Counted from the first letter of the stretch, positions 15,797-25,112 are shown. The stretch is DNA of 49,811 nt from Desulfotignum sp. (GCA_011390335.1 JAABSO010000032.1:1-49811); one strand, 5' to 3'. The notes: generated by a model not told the origin, from the sequence alone. Translations and numbers: made by a program.

Positions 15797-16601
15797 ACGG
15801 GATGCTGTACTGGCCATCCTGGACAATGCAGACACCTGTTTGACAGCCCGGGCCTGTGTGCGTGCCATTTCCCGACAGCTTAAGATACCGTTTTTTCGTG
15901 CCAAAACCATCCTCAAAACCCTGGTGGAAAATCAGGATCTGGCCTATCAGGATCTTTTCGGCACCACCTGTGTCATTGCAAATTTTCAAAAACCGGTCCG
16001 GATAACCGACCATTTTTTTTTGATTCCACCGGATATACCCAGCATTGCAGGCCCTGGTCAACTGGACATCCGGCTGACCCAGGGCATCTCCTTTGGATCC
16101 GGCCACCACCCCACCACCCGGCTGAGCCTGGCTGCCATAGATCATGTGTTTTTCACCGCAGATCTTGTGCCGGCAAAAGACCGGGGCTTAGGCGCGGATA
16201 TCGGCACAGGCTCAGGTATTCTGGCCATTGCCCTGTGTCTGGCAGGCCTGGACCGGTGCCATGCCTGTGACATTGATCCCAATGCTGTATATGAAGCCAA
16301 AAAACACATAGCGGCCAACCATCTTTGCAGCAGAATTTCCGTGTCCGGCCATCCATTGCCGGACACCGGTCCTGATTTTTCCATCATCTGTGCCAATCTG
16401 CGCACCCCTACCCTGACAGAGCTGGCACCTGTCATGCGCCGCCGGCTGAAACCCGGGGGATTGCTCATTTTTTCCGGCATAAGGGAATGGGAAACCACAG
16501 ACCTGGCAGCAGATTTTTCTGGATACGGCTTTGTCCGGATCTGGGAAAAAACACTGAAAAAATGGGCAGCCCTGATCCTTACCCGCACGCCAGCAGACTG
16601 A
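15783..16601 (+). CDS. PrmA-like SAM-dependent methyltransferase with N-terminal winged-helix-like region
   Basis: The 272-residue protein has a Rossmann methyltransferase domain with GISFGSGHHPTTRLSL, like the ribosomal L11 methyltransferase motif, and the SAM-binding ADIGTGSGILAIAL. The acidic loop CDIDPNA and the NLRTPTL motif, in place of PrmA's NI-L, complete the fold. The N-terminal 75 residues look like a helix-turn-helix rather than the usual PrmA substrate domain, so the substrate may not be L11. The ATG at 15783 has AGGAAG about 4 nt before it. It closes the mnmE-linked operon. Confidence 0.82.
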   Translation: MTPSERDAVLAILDNADTCLTARACVRAISRQLKIPFFRAKTILKTLVENQDLAYQDLFGTTCVIANFQKPVRITDHFFLIPPDIPSIAGPGQLDIRLTQGISFGSGHHPTTRLSLAAIDHVFFTADLVPAKDRGLGADIGTGSGILAIALCLAGLDRCHACDIDPNAVYEAKKHIAANHLCSRISVSGHPLPDTGPDFSIICANLRTPTLTELAPVMRRRLKPGGLLIFSGIREWETTDLAADFSGYGFVRIWEKTLKKWAALILTRTPAD

Positions 16602-16687
16602 AAACAGCTGTCATAAAAACCATTGTCTGTGGCAGAGTGATCCGTTATACTTATTATTTTTAGGAAACCGGAAACCCCAAGGGGCCA

Positions 16688-17320
16688 ATGAAAAAATATA
16701 TCCGATATCTGATACCAGGCCTGGTACTTTTAATGCTTGCCATACAGGTGAGCAGCGACGTATTTGTCTGGACAGATGAAGACGGATTCAGGCATTTTTC
16801 CAATATTGCGCCATCTTTGGAAGCTGACGATGCACGAATACTGGGAAAAGAGATTCAAAACCAAATCTCAGATGACCGGCCCTTCCAGGTGCTCAAAGTA
16901 TATGATGGTGATTCGCTGCTGGTGAAAGGCCTGGATCTGACTCTCAAGATACGCATGGTGGGAATTGATGCCCCGGAAACCGGGGGCAGGAGCAACCCTG
17001 GTCAGCCTTACAGCAAAAAAGCCCATCTGTATTTAACCCGCCTGGTCAAGGACCGGCCTGTCACCCTGAAAAGCTACGGCCTGGGCGGGTATAACCGGAT
17101 TCTGGCAGAAGTGTTCACCACAGGAGGCACCAATGCCAACCTGGAAATGGTGAAAATGGGGCTTGCAGAAGTCTACCAGGGCAGAAAACCGAAGCATTTT
17201 GATGCGGCTCCTTATGTGGCAGCCCAGACCCGGGCCCGAAATAACCGCATCGGCATGTGGTCCCTGGGCAGCCGCTATAAAAGCCCGAAACAGTGGCGAA
17301 AAGAAAATCCCAGAGAATAA
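16688..17320 (+). CDS. Secreted thermonuclease-family protein with DUF4124 domain
   Basis: A 210-residue protein with an N-terminal signal or anchor (YLIPGLVLLMLAIQV). A short DUF4124-like segment follows (VFVWTDEDGFRHFSN), then a staphylococcal nuclease (SNase) fold from about residue 65. Family active-site motifs are present: RMVGIDAPET with the Arg and acidic residues, and YNRILAEVF with the second Arg. It probably cuts nucleic acids outside the cytoplasm. It appears to be a single-gene unit with about 85 bp of upstream space. Confidence 0.85.
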   Translation: MKKYIRYLIPGLVLLMLAIQVSSDVFVWTDEDGFRHFSNIAPSLEADDARILGKEIQNQISDDRPFQVLKVYDGDSLLVKGLDLTLKIRMVGIDAPETGGRSNPGQPYSKKAHLYLTRLVKDRPVTLKSYGLGGYNRILAEVFTTGGTNANLEMVKMGLAEVYQGRKPKHFDAAPYVAAQTRARNNRIGMWSLGSRYKSPKQWRKENPRE

Positions 17321-17337
17321 GGCGGAGCTGTTTTTGA

Positions 17338-17529
17338 AAACCCATCAGGAAAGCTGCATTCAATGACCCGGATAAAAATGATATTGCCCAAGCCCTTGAT
17401 GCCATCCAGACACAAACAGACAGAATGGCTCGGCTAAATAATGATCTGATGAACATCACCAGATATAAAACCAAAGATTATCTGACAACCAGAATCATCG
17501 ATATCGCAAGATCCTCCGACAGATCCTGA
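17338..17529 (+). pseudogene. Remnant of a sensor histidine kinase (dimerisation-helix region)
   Basis: After a TGA at 17335 the frame runs KAAFNDPDKNDIAQALD..., then QTDRMARLNNDLMNITRYKT and KDYLTTRIIDIARSS before a TGA at 17527-17529. This resembles the second half of a HisKA domain and the linker that follows. The phospho-accepting His, the ATPase domain and a start are all missing. It is a decayed fragment between the nuclease gene and ssb. Confidence 0.5.
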
Positions 17530-17532
17530 TCT

Positions 17533-18048
17533 TTAGAAGGGAATATCATCATCCGGGATAGGGGCCTGGCCTCCGCCCATACCCGGACTGGTCTGGCTCT
17601 GGAAATTCTGGTTACCGGGGGCCGGGCCTCCCTGCTGCTGGTATCCACCGCCAGGCTGACCACCCTGCTGGTATCCGCTGTCCTGCTGATATCCGCCGCC
17701 GCCCTGGTTGTCGCCTCTGCCGCCACCCAGAAACTGAAAATTGGTTGCCACGACTTCGGTCATATAGTGGGTCTGGCCGTCCTTTTCATAATTTCTGGTC
17801 TGGAGCCGGCCTTCAATATACACCTGCCTGCCTTTGGACAGATATTTTTCCAGAATTTCAGCTGGTTTTCCAAAGGCCACAACCCGGTGCCATTCCGTTT
17901 TTTCCTGTTTGTCCCCGGTGTTTTTATCCGTCCATTGCTCGCTTGTGGCAATGGGAAAATTAACCACCGCAACCCCCTGCTGGGAATACCTTATTTCCGG
18001 GTCTCTTCCCAGATTACCGATGAGTATTACCTTGTTTACACCCGCCAT
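17533..18048 (-). CDS. ssb: Single-stranded DNA-binding protein
   Basis: SSB coats single-stranded DNA in replication, repair and recombination. The 171-residue protein has the OB fold at residues 1-110 ([16 protein letters not shown] ... [12 protein letters not shown] ... [15 protein letters not shown]). A Gly/Gln-rich disordered linker follows, then the acidic tail DDDIPF that binds partner proteins. A good promoter precedes it at 18094-18123 and GGAG lies before the ATG. It is convergent with the kinase remnant. Confidence 0.96.
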   Translation of the reverse strand: MAGVNKVILIGNLGRDPEIRYSQQGVAVVNFPIATSEQWTDKNTGDKQEKTEWHRVVAFGKPAEILEKYLSKGRQVYIEGRLQTRNYEKDGQTHYMTEVVATNFQFLGGGRGDNQGGGGYQQDSGYQQGGQPGGGYQQQGGPAPGNQNFQSQTSPGMGGGQAPIPDDDIPF

Positions 18049-18361
18049 AATTCACTCCTTGTCATCGTGGTTTGTGCTGCTGTTTACCAAGGCAATATGC
18101 ACACAAGACCAGCCAAATGTCAATTATTTGTTCCCGTCTAAAATTCTTGTTCAGCCCCAAAGATGCAATATTGCGATCATGATCGGAAACAATGCAATAC
18201 TGCTACTGTTTTACCACCATCTGTCGATACCCCGAACCGTGAACGCCTTTATTTACGACTGAAAATTACAGCCCTGCATTATTATCATGCCTCTGGTACA
18301 AACCTTGCTATTTCTTTATATGTGTAATTGACAAATACCACCACATGAAAGGGCGTTACAT
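18049..18361. other. Intergenic region between divergent ssb and the Mrp/NBP35 gene
   Basis: This 313-bp gap holds the ssb promoter and a 12-bp palindrome, CGATCATGATCG, at 18174-18185. It is otherwise AT-rich with no plausible gene. The downstream ATPase gene must be expressed from here, but no convincing -35/-10 pair was found for it. Confidence 0.5.
18094..18123 (-). promoter_or_regulatory. Promoter for ssb
   Basis: On the minus strand TTGACA (18123-18118) and CATATT (18099-18094) are separated by 18 nt, about 45 nt before the ssb start codon. Confidence 0.5.
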
Positions 18362-19204
18362 ATGAACCAAAAAACCCATCCAAAAGGACAGATCTCAGAC
18401 AAGATGTCGGGCCCTGATCCGGATGAATCAGCCAGGCAGTCTTTGAAAAAAATAACACACAAATTTCTGGTTATGAGCGGCAAAGGCGGGGTTGGAAAAA
18501 CCAGTGTATCTGTAAACCTTGCCATTGCCCTGGCCGAAAAAGGCCATAAGGTGGGATTACTGGATGTTGATATCCACGGACCGGATATCCCCCGTATGCT
18601 GGGATTGTCCGGGATGCTTACGGTTGACGGTACCCGCAAAATGACCCCTATCCCCTATTCTGAGAACCTCAAGGTCATGTCCATGGAATCTTTGATGCAG
18701 AACAGGGATGAAGCCATCATCTGGAGGGGGCCTGTCAAACATTCAGCCATCCGCCAGTTTATCGGGGATGTTGACTGGGGAGATCTGGATTTTCTGATCA
18801 TAGATTCCCCCCCTGGTACCGGAGATGAACCCCTTACCATTGCCCAGCTGATCCCGGATGCCAAAGCCGTTATCGTGACCACCCCCCAGGAGGTGGCCCT
18901 GGCGGATATCCGCAAATCCATCAATTTTTGTAAAAATGTCAACATGCATATTTACGGCATCATTGAAAACATGAGCGGATTCACCTGTCCCCATTGCAAC
19001 AAGATGGTTGATATTTTCGGGGCCGGCGGCGGTAAGAAAACCGCTTTGGCTTATGAAATCCCGTTTCTGGGAAAAATCCCGTTTGATCCCCAAATGGTGG
19101 CGTGCGCAGACCAGGGGGTGGGGTTTCAGCAAAAATTCGCAGATTCCCCCATCACAGCGGTGTTTCACCAGATTACACAAGAAATGACATCTATTAGCTG
19201 TTAG
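18362..19204 (+). CDS. Mrp/NBP35-family iron-sulfur carrier ATPase
   Basis: A 280-residue P-loop protein related to ApbC/Mrp and NBP35, which carry or assemble Fe-S clusters. It has the deviant Walker A GKGGVGKT at 40-47 and LDVDIHGPDIPRMLG. The Cys pair C209-x2-C212 (TCPHC) bridges a cluster between two subunits in the family. The name Mrp here is unrelated to the Mrp antiporter further on. It is followed by a NifX-like gene about 95 bp downstream, a pairing common in anaerobes. Confidence 0.92.
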   Translation: MNQKTHPKGQISDKMSGPDPDESARQSLKKITHKFLVMSGKGGVGKTSVSVNLAIALAEKGHKVGLLDVDIHGPDIPRMLGLSGMLTVDGTRKMTPIPYSENLKVMSMESLMQNRDEAIIWRGPVKHSAIRQFIGDVDWGDLDFLIIDSPPGTGDEPLTIAQLIPDAKAVIVTTPQEVALADIRKSINFCKNVNMHIYGIIENMSGFTCPHCNKMVDIFGAGGGKKTALAYEIPFLGKIPFDPQMVACADQGVGFQQKFADSPITAVFHQITQEMTSISC

Positions 19205-19300
19205 CCGGTAGTTACCAGCAGGAAAAAATTTGTAATTGTTTACTGAAAGCTGATAACTGCCTTCTGACGGTTGAATTCTTTTATACAAAAGGAGGAAAAA

Positions 19301-19831
19301 ATGAAAATAGCAGTAAGCGCCTCGGGCAAAGATCTTGATGCCTCTATTAACCAGCGTTTTGGCCGGTGCGACTATTTTCTGGTTATAGACTCGGACACCA
19401 TGGAAACCCAAAGTTTTCCCAATGAAAATGGTGCTCAGTCCAGCGGTGCCGGGATACAGGCGGCCAGTTTTGTAATTTCCAAGGGGGCCAAGGCTGTGCT
19501 AACCGGCAACTGCGGTCCCAAAGCCATGGATGTGTTTGCCACAGAAAACATCTCCGTATACACAGGCCAGGCAGGGACTGTCCGGCAGGCAGTAGAGGCA
19601 TTTAAAAACGGCAGACTTGCCGCCTCATCGCCTTCGAAAAAAGATGCTCCCCCCCCTGGTGCCAACCAGGGACCCCGAACCCCGCCCACAGGCCGGGGTA
19701 TGGGCGGCGGGGGCGGTATGGGCGGCGGCCGGGGCATGGGAAAAGGTGGCGGCCGCGGCATGGGGGGTGGCGGCGGTCAGGGTATGGGCGGCGGCAGAGG
19801 CCTTGGGGGCGGCTGCAGAACCAACCGCTGA
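19301..19831 (+). CDS. NifX/NifB-like (dinitrogenase FeMo-cofactor family) protein with Gly/Met-rich tail
   Basis: The first 105 residues form the NifX/NafY-like fold (MKIAVSASGKDLDASINQRFGRCDYFLVID), a small domain that binds iron-sulfur or metal cofactors. The last 65 or so residues are almost entirely Gly, with regular Met and Arg (repeats of GMGGG and GRGMG) and a final Cys. The ATG at 19301 has a perfect AAAGGAGG. It follows a Mrp/NBP35 ATPase and converges with a CDF transporter that carries a related domain. A metal or cluster carrier role is inferred; the function of the tail is unknown. Confidence 0.85.
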   Translation: MKIAVSASGKDLDASINQRFGRCDYFLVIDSDTMETQSFPNENGAQSSGAGIQAASFVISKGAKAVLTGNCGPKAMDVFATENISVYTGQAGTVRQAVEAFKNGRLAASSPSKKDAPPPGANQGPRTPPTGRGMGGGGGMGGGRGMGKGGGRGMGGGGGQGMGGGRGLGGGCRTNR

Positions 19832-19833
19832 CA

Positions 19834-21069
19834 TCACAGTGCGGCAGCGCTTATTTCAGTAACAGCCTGGCCCAGGTGGTCACAGGAAAGCAGGTGGGTT
19901 TTAATCCCTGCGTTTGCCAGCACATAGCCCGGTCCTTTGTGGGATATATCTTCTTTCATTCCCACATGGTCAACACCAAAATCCACCAGCCATTCCGCCA
20001 CCCGGATACCTTTTGCAGTCTCTGTTTCAGCATGGGGATTTTTCACAATTTTCTGTTTGGTGATTGTCTGATCCTTGCGCTGGACATGCACCATACCAAA
20101 ATAGGGGGCTTCACCAAAATGCCCACTGATCCTGCCGTTTTCATCGGCAAGGGGCAGGGCTATCCTGACATGCTCCCGCTGCTGTGGTTCATATAAAATT
20201 CTTATTTTTTCAATGTGGGGTATCTGTTCCCGGATCTTTTTTTCAAGCTGCTCACTGACCTGGTGGGCCTTTTCAAGGTGGCGGGTCTTTACGGTAACAC
20301 CTGCATGGATAAACTGAAACCGGCCGGCATTCCTGCCGGTTAAAGACGTTATCTGATCCACCAGGGGCTCTTTTTTTATGATCTTCTGTATCTGGTCCAG
20401 GGTGGCAAAATCAATGGATGCATCCAGCAGCACCCGCATGCCGTCTGACAACAGATCCCACCCGGCACGGGCAATAAAAACCAGGATCAGACAGGCCCCC
20501 AACTGGTCAATGGTGATACCGAACAGGATCCAATCAACACCCAGATACCCCATTACAGCAGCCAGTAAAACCACCAGAGAAGAAAGCACATCCACCTGGC
20601 GGTGCCGGCCTTCGGCAACCAATGTGGGGGATTGTGTTTTGCGGCCGATGATAATGGCATACCGTCCAAAAAGATATGTCAGTATTGTGGCAAGGGCAAG
20701 CAGTCCCACAAAAGGCAGGGAGATTTCAGGTGTCTTTTGTGCGGAGGAAAAGATACTTACGACAATCTCATACCCGGCAATAAAAATAAAAATAGCAATG
20801 AGCACCGAGGCGACATTTTCAAGTTTGTACAGGCCCAAAGGAAATGAGCGGGTCTTTTTTGTGGACAGTTTAACCCCCCCATAGATCACAAGGGATGCCA
20901 CAGCATCTGTGGCAGAATCAATGGCACTGGCAGTAATGGAAAGGCTTCCTGAAAAAAAGGCAAGCATGGCTTTCATGCCCGCCAGAAACAAATTTAAAAC
21001 AAAAGCATACCCGGCCACCCGGTATATCTGGATGGTTTCATCATCGATTTTGCTGTGTTTCTGGTCCAT
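19834..21069 (-). CDS. Cation diffusion facilitator transporter with C-terminal NifX-like domain
   Basis: The N-terminal 200 residues form a six-helix CDF transporter for divalent metals, with the DSATD motif in helix 2 and HRQVD in helix 5 as metal ligands. A cytoplasmic CDF domain follows to about residue 300. The last 110 residues (IALPLADENGRISGHFGEAPYFGM...) are a NifX/NifB-like cofactor-binding domain. This fusion suggests a metal or cluster sensor or carrier tied to export. The total of 411 residues is longer than a plain CDF. Its stop is 2 bp from the end of the converging NifX-like gene. Confidence 0.88.
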   Translation of the reverse strand: MDQKHSKIDDETIQIYRVAGYAFVLNLFLAGMKAMLAFFSGSLSITASAIDSATDAVASLVIYGGVKLSTKKTRSFPLGLYKLENVASVLIAIFIFIAGYEIVVSIFSSAQKTPEISLPFVGLLALATILTYLFGRYAIIIGRKTQSPTLVAEGRHRQVDVLSSLVVLLAAVMGYLGVDWILFGITIDQLGACLILVFIARAGWDLLSDGMRVLLDASIDFATLDQIQKIIKKEPLVDQITSLTGRNAGRFQFIHAGVTVKTRHLEKAHQVSEQLEKKIREQIPHIEKIRILYEPQQREHVRIALPLADENGRISGHFGEAPYFGMVHVQRKDQTITKQKIVKNPHAETETAKGIRVAEWLVDFGVDHVGMKEDISHKGPGYVLANAGIKTHLLSCDHLGQAVTEISAAAL

Positions 21070-21107
21070 GATCTTCCTTTAACACGCTGCTGTCTGCAGG
21101 ATCGGGT

Positions 21108-21953
21108 TTACACCGAAATCAGGATCAGGGCAACAAAGGCTGCCCCAACCCCCACCCACTGCTGAAACCTGAGTTTTTCTTTGAGAAACAGCCAGGCCAG
21201 CAAGACGGTTGCCGCCGGATAAAGTGAGCCCAAAACAGCGGAAACATCCAGCCGCCCCAGGTGGGATGCGATGGAAAACAACAGATTGCCCAGTGCATCC
21301 AGCACGCCGGTAATCCCGATGAAAAGCCATTGCCCTGTCAAGGGAGAAGCTGGTCTGCCCATAAGCAGAATCACACCAAACAGCAAAGATACAGATGCCA
21401 GTCTTGCCCCCACCAGGGGCCAGAAAATGGCCAGGTCATTTGCCCGGTCAATAAAAATAAAGAACAGCCCGAACCCCAGACCTGCGACAAAGGAAAGCAG
21501 CAGTTCCCTGAGGGTCATACGGAACCCGGCCTCTCCGGATGACAACAGCCACACCGCAACCATGAAAACCACAAACCCGGAAAACCGGACCAGTGACGGA
21601 AGCCCCTCATAAAATGCACTGTACCCGATGGGAACCAGGGCGGTGAGCACTGCCGACAAAGGGGCCACAATTCCCATGCGGCCGGTTGAAAGCCCCCTGT
21701 ACAGGGCGATCAGTCCAATGTTGCCAAAAATGCCGGCAAACGCCCCATAGATCAGATGGCTTGCCGGCGGCATTTTTTCAGCAAACCCCAGGGCCAGGGC
21801 CAGGAGAAAAAGTCCTCCCAGGAACTGGGAAAACAGCACCACCCGCAGCAGGTTGCCTTTTCTGGAGGCCATCCCCCCGCTGAAATCTCCTGCCCCCCAT
21901 GCCATGGCACTGCCGATACCGCAGGAAATCGCCAATGCTTCAGTGGTAATCAT
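21108..21953 (-). CDS. EamA/DMT-family membrane transporter
   Basis: A 281-residue protein of about ten hydrophobic segments, made of two EamA repeats of five helices each, as in drug/metabolite exporters. It begins ITTEALAISCGIGSAMAWGAGDFSGG and ends in a helix with VGVGAAFVALILISV. The substrate cannot be deduced. It lies 38 bp upstream of the CDF gene in the same direction, and the two may be cotranscribed. Confidence 0.85.
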   Translation of the reverse strand: MITTEALAISCGIGSAMAWGAGDFSGGMASRKGNLLRVVLFSQFLGGLFLLALALGFAEKMPPASHLIYGAFAGIFGNIGLIALYRGLSTGRMGIVAPLSAVLTALVPIGYSAFYEGLPSLVRFSGFVVFMVAVWLLSSGEAGFRMTLRELLLSFVAGLGFGLFFIFIDRANDLAIFWPLVGARLASVSLLFGVILLMGRPASPLTGQWLFIGITGVLDALGNLLFSIASHLGRLDVSAVLGSLYPAATVLLAWLFLKEKLRFQQWVGVGAAFVALILISV

Positions 21954-22206
21954 TTATGCCTTTTTTCTCTTCCGGTCATATCAACACCTGGCTTTAATAT
22001 CAGTTTGTAAATCTGTTTTATACAATACCCTTTTGGACAAAAGCAAACCAATTTTCAGCCCTGCATATGCGTCATCGGCAGCATGAACAGTACAGCGTCC
22101 TTTAACAGGAGTTTAAGTGAAAAACCATTGGTTCTGAAGGTACGGTATGATATACAACAGATAAAAATTATCAGTTTGGCCGAAAAAGGATAAGGAAAAC
22201 AAATCG

Positions 22207-23922
22207 ATGCTCAAAACCATGGCAACCCAGTTGACCCTTGTTTTTAAAACCGGCAGCAAAAAAAGCAATGGCTGGATTCTGATCAAATTCGGGTTGATAC
22301 TGGCGTTTCTTTTTACCCTGTTCTCGGTGCTGTTTCATGTACTGATGCTGTATGAAGGCCGTCAATACAGCTGGATAACCGGGTTTTACTGGACCTTGAC
22401 CACCATGTCCACCCTGGGATTCGGTGATATTACCTTTCACAGTGATATGGGCCGTCTTTTTTCCATAGTGGTCTTGTTCAGCGGAATTGTTTTTCTTTTG
22501 GTAATGCTGCCCTTTACCTTTATCCAGTTTTTTTATGCCCCGTGGCTGGAGGAACAGAACAAGGCCCGGGCGCCCCGATCTGTCCCTGACACCATGTCCG
22601 GGCATGTGATTCTCACCTATTTTGATGCCGTTGCTGTCACACTCATTGAAAAGCTCAACCAATACGGATTTGCCTATGTGATTCTCTCATCCGGGCTGCA
22701 GGATGCCCTGGATTTATATGACAAGGGCTACCATGTGGTGGTGGGTGAGCTGGATGACCCGGACACCTACCGCCGCCTGCGCATTGACCAGGCCGCACTG
22801 GTGGTGGTGTTAAATGATGACATTGCCAGCACCAACATCATTTACACCATCCGGGAAACCAATGACAGGGTGAAAACCGTGACCAATGCCGACCTGGAAG
22901 ACTCCCTGGATATTCTCAAAATGGCCGGCAGCACCTATGTTTTCCAGTTTACCCAGATGCTGGGCAGAGCACTGTCCCGCCGGGTTCTGGGAATCAACAT
23001 GCAGGCCAATATCATCGGACAGTTTGATGACCTGCTGATTGCCGAAGCCCCGGTCATGCGGACCTGGCTCCAGGGGAAAACAATGGCGGAAAGCCGGTTG
23101 CGGGAAATCTGCGGCGTGACAGCCGTTGGGATCTGGGAACAGGGCAAATTTTATATTCCCACCCCTGACACCCGGATCACTGAATCCACAGTGCTGGTGC
23201 TGGCCGGAACCAAAGAACAGCTGGAACAGTTTGACGACTCCATTGCTTTGGCTGACAACAAAGAGGCTGATACCAGCCGCCCGGTGGTGGTACTGGGAGG
23301 CGGCCGGGTGGGCCAGGCAGTGGCAGAGGCCCTGCGTGTCCGGAAGGTTGCTTTTTGTGTGGTGGAAAAAAGACCCGGCATTGCAGATAAGCACCCCAAC
23401 TTTATCCATGGGAGTGCTGCCGACCGCAATACCCTGATCGAAGCAGGCCTGGAAAACACCCCGTCAATCATCATTACCACCCATGACGACAACCTGAACA
23501 TCTACCTGACCATTTATTGCCGACGTCTGCGGCCGGATGTGCAAATCATCAGCCGGGCAAGCCTGGACAGAAACATCAACACCCTGCACCGGGCCGGCGC
23601 CAATCTGGTGATGTCCTTCAGTTCGCTGCTCACCACCACCATCATGAACCTGATTCAGCCCCAGAAGATGCTCATGCTTTCCGAAGGCCTCAATGTATTC
23701 CGGATGCCTTTGCATGCCAAGCTGGAAAACAAATCCTTGATTGATATCCAGATCAGGGAAAAAACCGGGTGCAGTGTGGTGGCCGTCAAAAAAAATGAAA
23801 ACCTGATCATCAACCCGGACCCGGCCATCGTCCTTGAAAAAGAAGATGAACTGGTACTCATCGGCACTGCCGGCGCAGAAAAAACATTCATCGCAAAATA
23901 TCCGGCAGCATCGGAAAAATAA
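22207..23922 (+). CDS. Potassium channel protein with two RCK (TrkA-N/TrkA-C) modules
   Basis: The first 110 residues hold two membrane helices around a pore loop with the K+ selectivity filter TLGFGD at 69-74. The rest is cytoplasmic: a first TrkA-N domain from about residue 130 (GHVILTYFDAVAVTLIEKL, atypical glycine motif), a second with VVVLGGGRVGQAVAEALR from about residue 360, and TrkA-C domains ending each half. These RCK domains gate the channel in response to nucleotides or ions. The length of 571 fits a tandem-RCK MthK/Kch-like channel. A Usp gene follows after a decayed stretch. Confidence 0.9.
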   Translation: MLKTMATQLTLVFKTGSKKSNGWILIKFGLILAFLFTLFSVLFHVLMLYEGRQYSWITGFYWTLTTMSTLGFGDITFHSDMGRLFSIVVLFSGIVFLLVMLPFTFIQFFYAPWLEEQNKARAPRSVPDTMSGHVILTYFDAVAVTLIEKLNQYGFAYVILSSGLQDALDLYDKGYHVVVGELDDPDTYRRLRIDQAALVVVLNDDIASTNIIYTIRETNDRVKTVTNADLEDSLDILKMAGSTYVFQFTQMLGRALSRRVLGINMQANIIGQFDDLLIAEAPVMRTWLQGKTMAESRLREICGVTAVGIWEQGKFYIPTPDTRITESTVLVLAGTKEQLEQFDDSIALADNKEADTSRPVVVLGGGRVGQAVAEALRVRKVAFCVVEKRPGIADKHPNFIHGSAADRNTLIEAGLENTPSIIITTHDDNLNIYLTIYCRRLRPDVQIISRASLDRNINTLHRAGANLVMSFSSLLTTTIMNLIQPQKMLMLSEGLNVFRMPLHAKLENKSLIDIQIREKTGCSVVAVKKNENLIINPDPAIVLEKEDELVLIGTAGAEKTFIAKYPAASEK

Positions 23923-23956
23923 CCAGCAGACAGATACATAAGAGGAACATTGCACG

Positions 23957-24114
23957 ATGATGAACGAGAGCACATTTGTGGAAATCGCGTCCATCCGGGG
24001 CCTGTAACCCTTACCGGTATTGTCGGCAGAAAAACTGCAGGCCGGCGACTGCCCCTCATTGTGATCGGAAAAGCAGATGTGGTGAGAAACCTGAAAGACA
24101 AAACCCTCTTGTAG
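23957..24114 (+). pseudogene. Possible remnant of a Kef-type cation/proton antiporter gene
   Basis: An ATG with AGAGGAAC upstream reads MMNESTFVEIASIRGL and stops. A different frame then continues LTGIVGRKTAGRRLPLIVIG to a TAG at 24112-24114. Together these resemble the first helix and the following VGR-x-RQPLIV segment of KefB-like antiporters, with an internal deletion and frameshift. It would fit between the K+ channel and Usp genes. The match is short. Confidence 0.35.
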
Positions 24115-24140
24115 CAACAACCAACAAATATGAGGCATAA

Positions 24141-25112
24141 ATGAAACGGTTCAAAAACATACTCTATGTCAACGAGACAGGTGTCAATCAAGCGTCGGCC
24201 ATGGCAAGGGCTGTTTCCCTGACAAAACATAACCAGGCGGATTTGACGATTGTTGATGTAATCCCGGATGAAGTCATCGCCGCTGCGGTTGGACTGCCGC
24301 CGGAGGGTCCTTCTGCTGAAGAACTCAAGGCCGAGGTGGCAGCGGACCGCCGCAGGGCGCTGGCATCCCTGATTGCGCCATTCACACAAAGCCTTGACAT
24401 CCGGATACAGGTGGTGACGGGCAAACGGTTTCTGGAAGTGATCCGCATGGTATTATCCCAATCCTTTGATCTGGTTGTCAAACCGGCTGAAGATCCGGAC
24501 TGGATGGATCGGCTGTTCGGCAGTGATGACATGCATCTGCTGCGGAAATGTCCCTGTCCGGTATGGCTGATAAAACCATCTGAAAAAACCATATTCAAAA
24601 CCGTTCTTGCGGCGGTTGATATTGACCCGGTAAATCCGATGCCCGCAAATCAGGATTTCAACCGAACCATTCTGGAACTGGCCGGGTCCATTGCCTTGGC
24701 CGACAATGCGTCCCTGCATCTTGTCCATGCCTGGGATGCCTCTGTGGAACAGACATTTCTGTCACAAAAAGGAATCTCAGCCGAAAGTGTGGCCGCGTAT
24801 GTTGGAAAAAAACAGGCGGTCCACCAAAAAGGCCTGTCCACCCTGGGGATTGCTTTGGGAGAATGGATCGATACCAGTGCCCGAAACCCCATTGACCCCC
24901 GGCTTCATCTGATCCAGGGACCGGCCAAAAAAATGATCCCGCAACTGGCCAATGATCTGTCCGCAGATCTGGTGGTCATGGGAACCATTGCCCGCACAGG
25001 GATTTCGGGTCTTATCATCGGCAACACTGCAGAGGCTGTTTTTCATCAGTTGATGTGTTCCATACTTGCCGTCAAACCCCCGGGGTTTACGTCACCTGTC
25101 AAAGCGGGGTGA
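24141..25112 (+). CDS. Tandem universal stress protein (UspA-type, UspE-like)
   Basis: A 323-residue protein of two Usp domains, residues 1-145 and about 150-315. The first begins MKRFKNILYVNETG and the second has the nucleotide-binding loop GTIARTGISGLIIGNTAEAV. Usp proteins bind ATP or AMP and often act with transporters of monovalent cations. Its place between a K+ channel and DUF1538 genes fits such a regulatory role, but this is inference. Confidence 0.88.
   Translation: MKRFKNILYVNETGVNQASAMARAVSLTKHNQADLTIVDVIPDEVIAAAVGLPPEGPSAEELKAEVAADRRRALASLIAPFTQSLDIRIQVVTGKRFLEVIRMVLSQSFDLVVKPAEDPDWMDRLFGSDDMHLLRKCPCPVWLIKPSEKTIFKTVLAAVDIDPVNPMPANQDFNRTILELAGSIALADNASLHLVHAWDASVEQTFLSQKGISAESVAAYVGKKQAVHQKGLSTLGIALGEWIDTSARNPIDPRLHLIQGPAKKMIPQLANDLSADLVVMGTIARTGISGLIIGNTAEAVFHQLMCSILAVKPPGFTSPVKAG

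Noticed and set aside
19680..19820. Gly-rich tail region as a DNA repeat array
   Set aside because: The repetition is explained by GMGGG/GRGMG coding repeats of the NifX-like protein; units vary at the DNA level and there are no CRISPR-like spacers.
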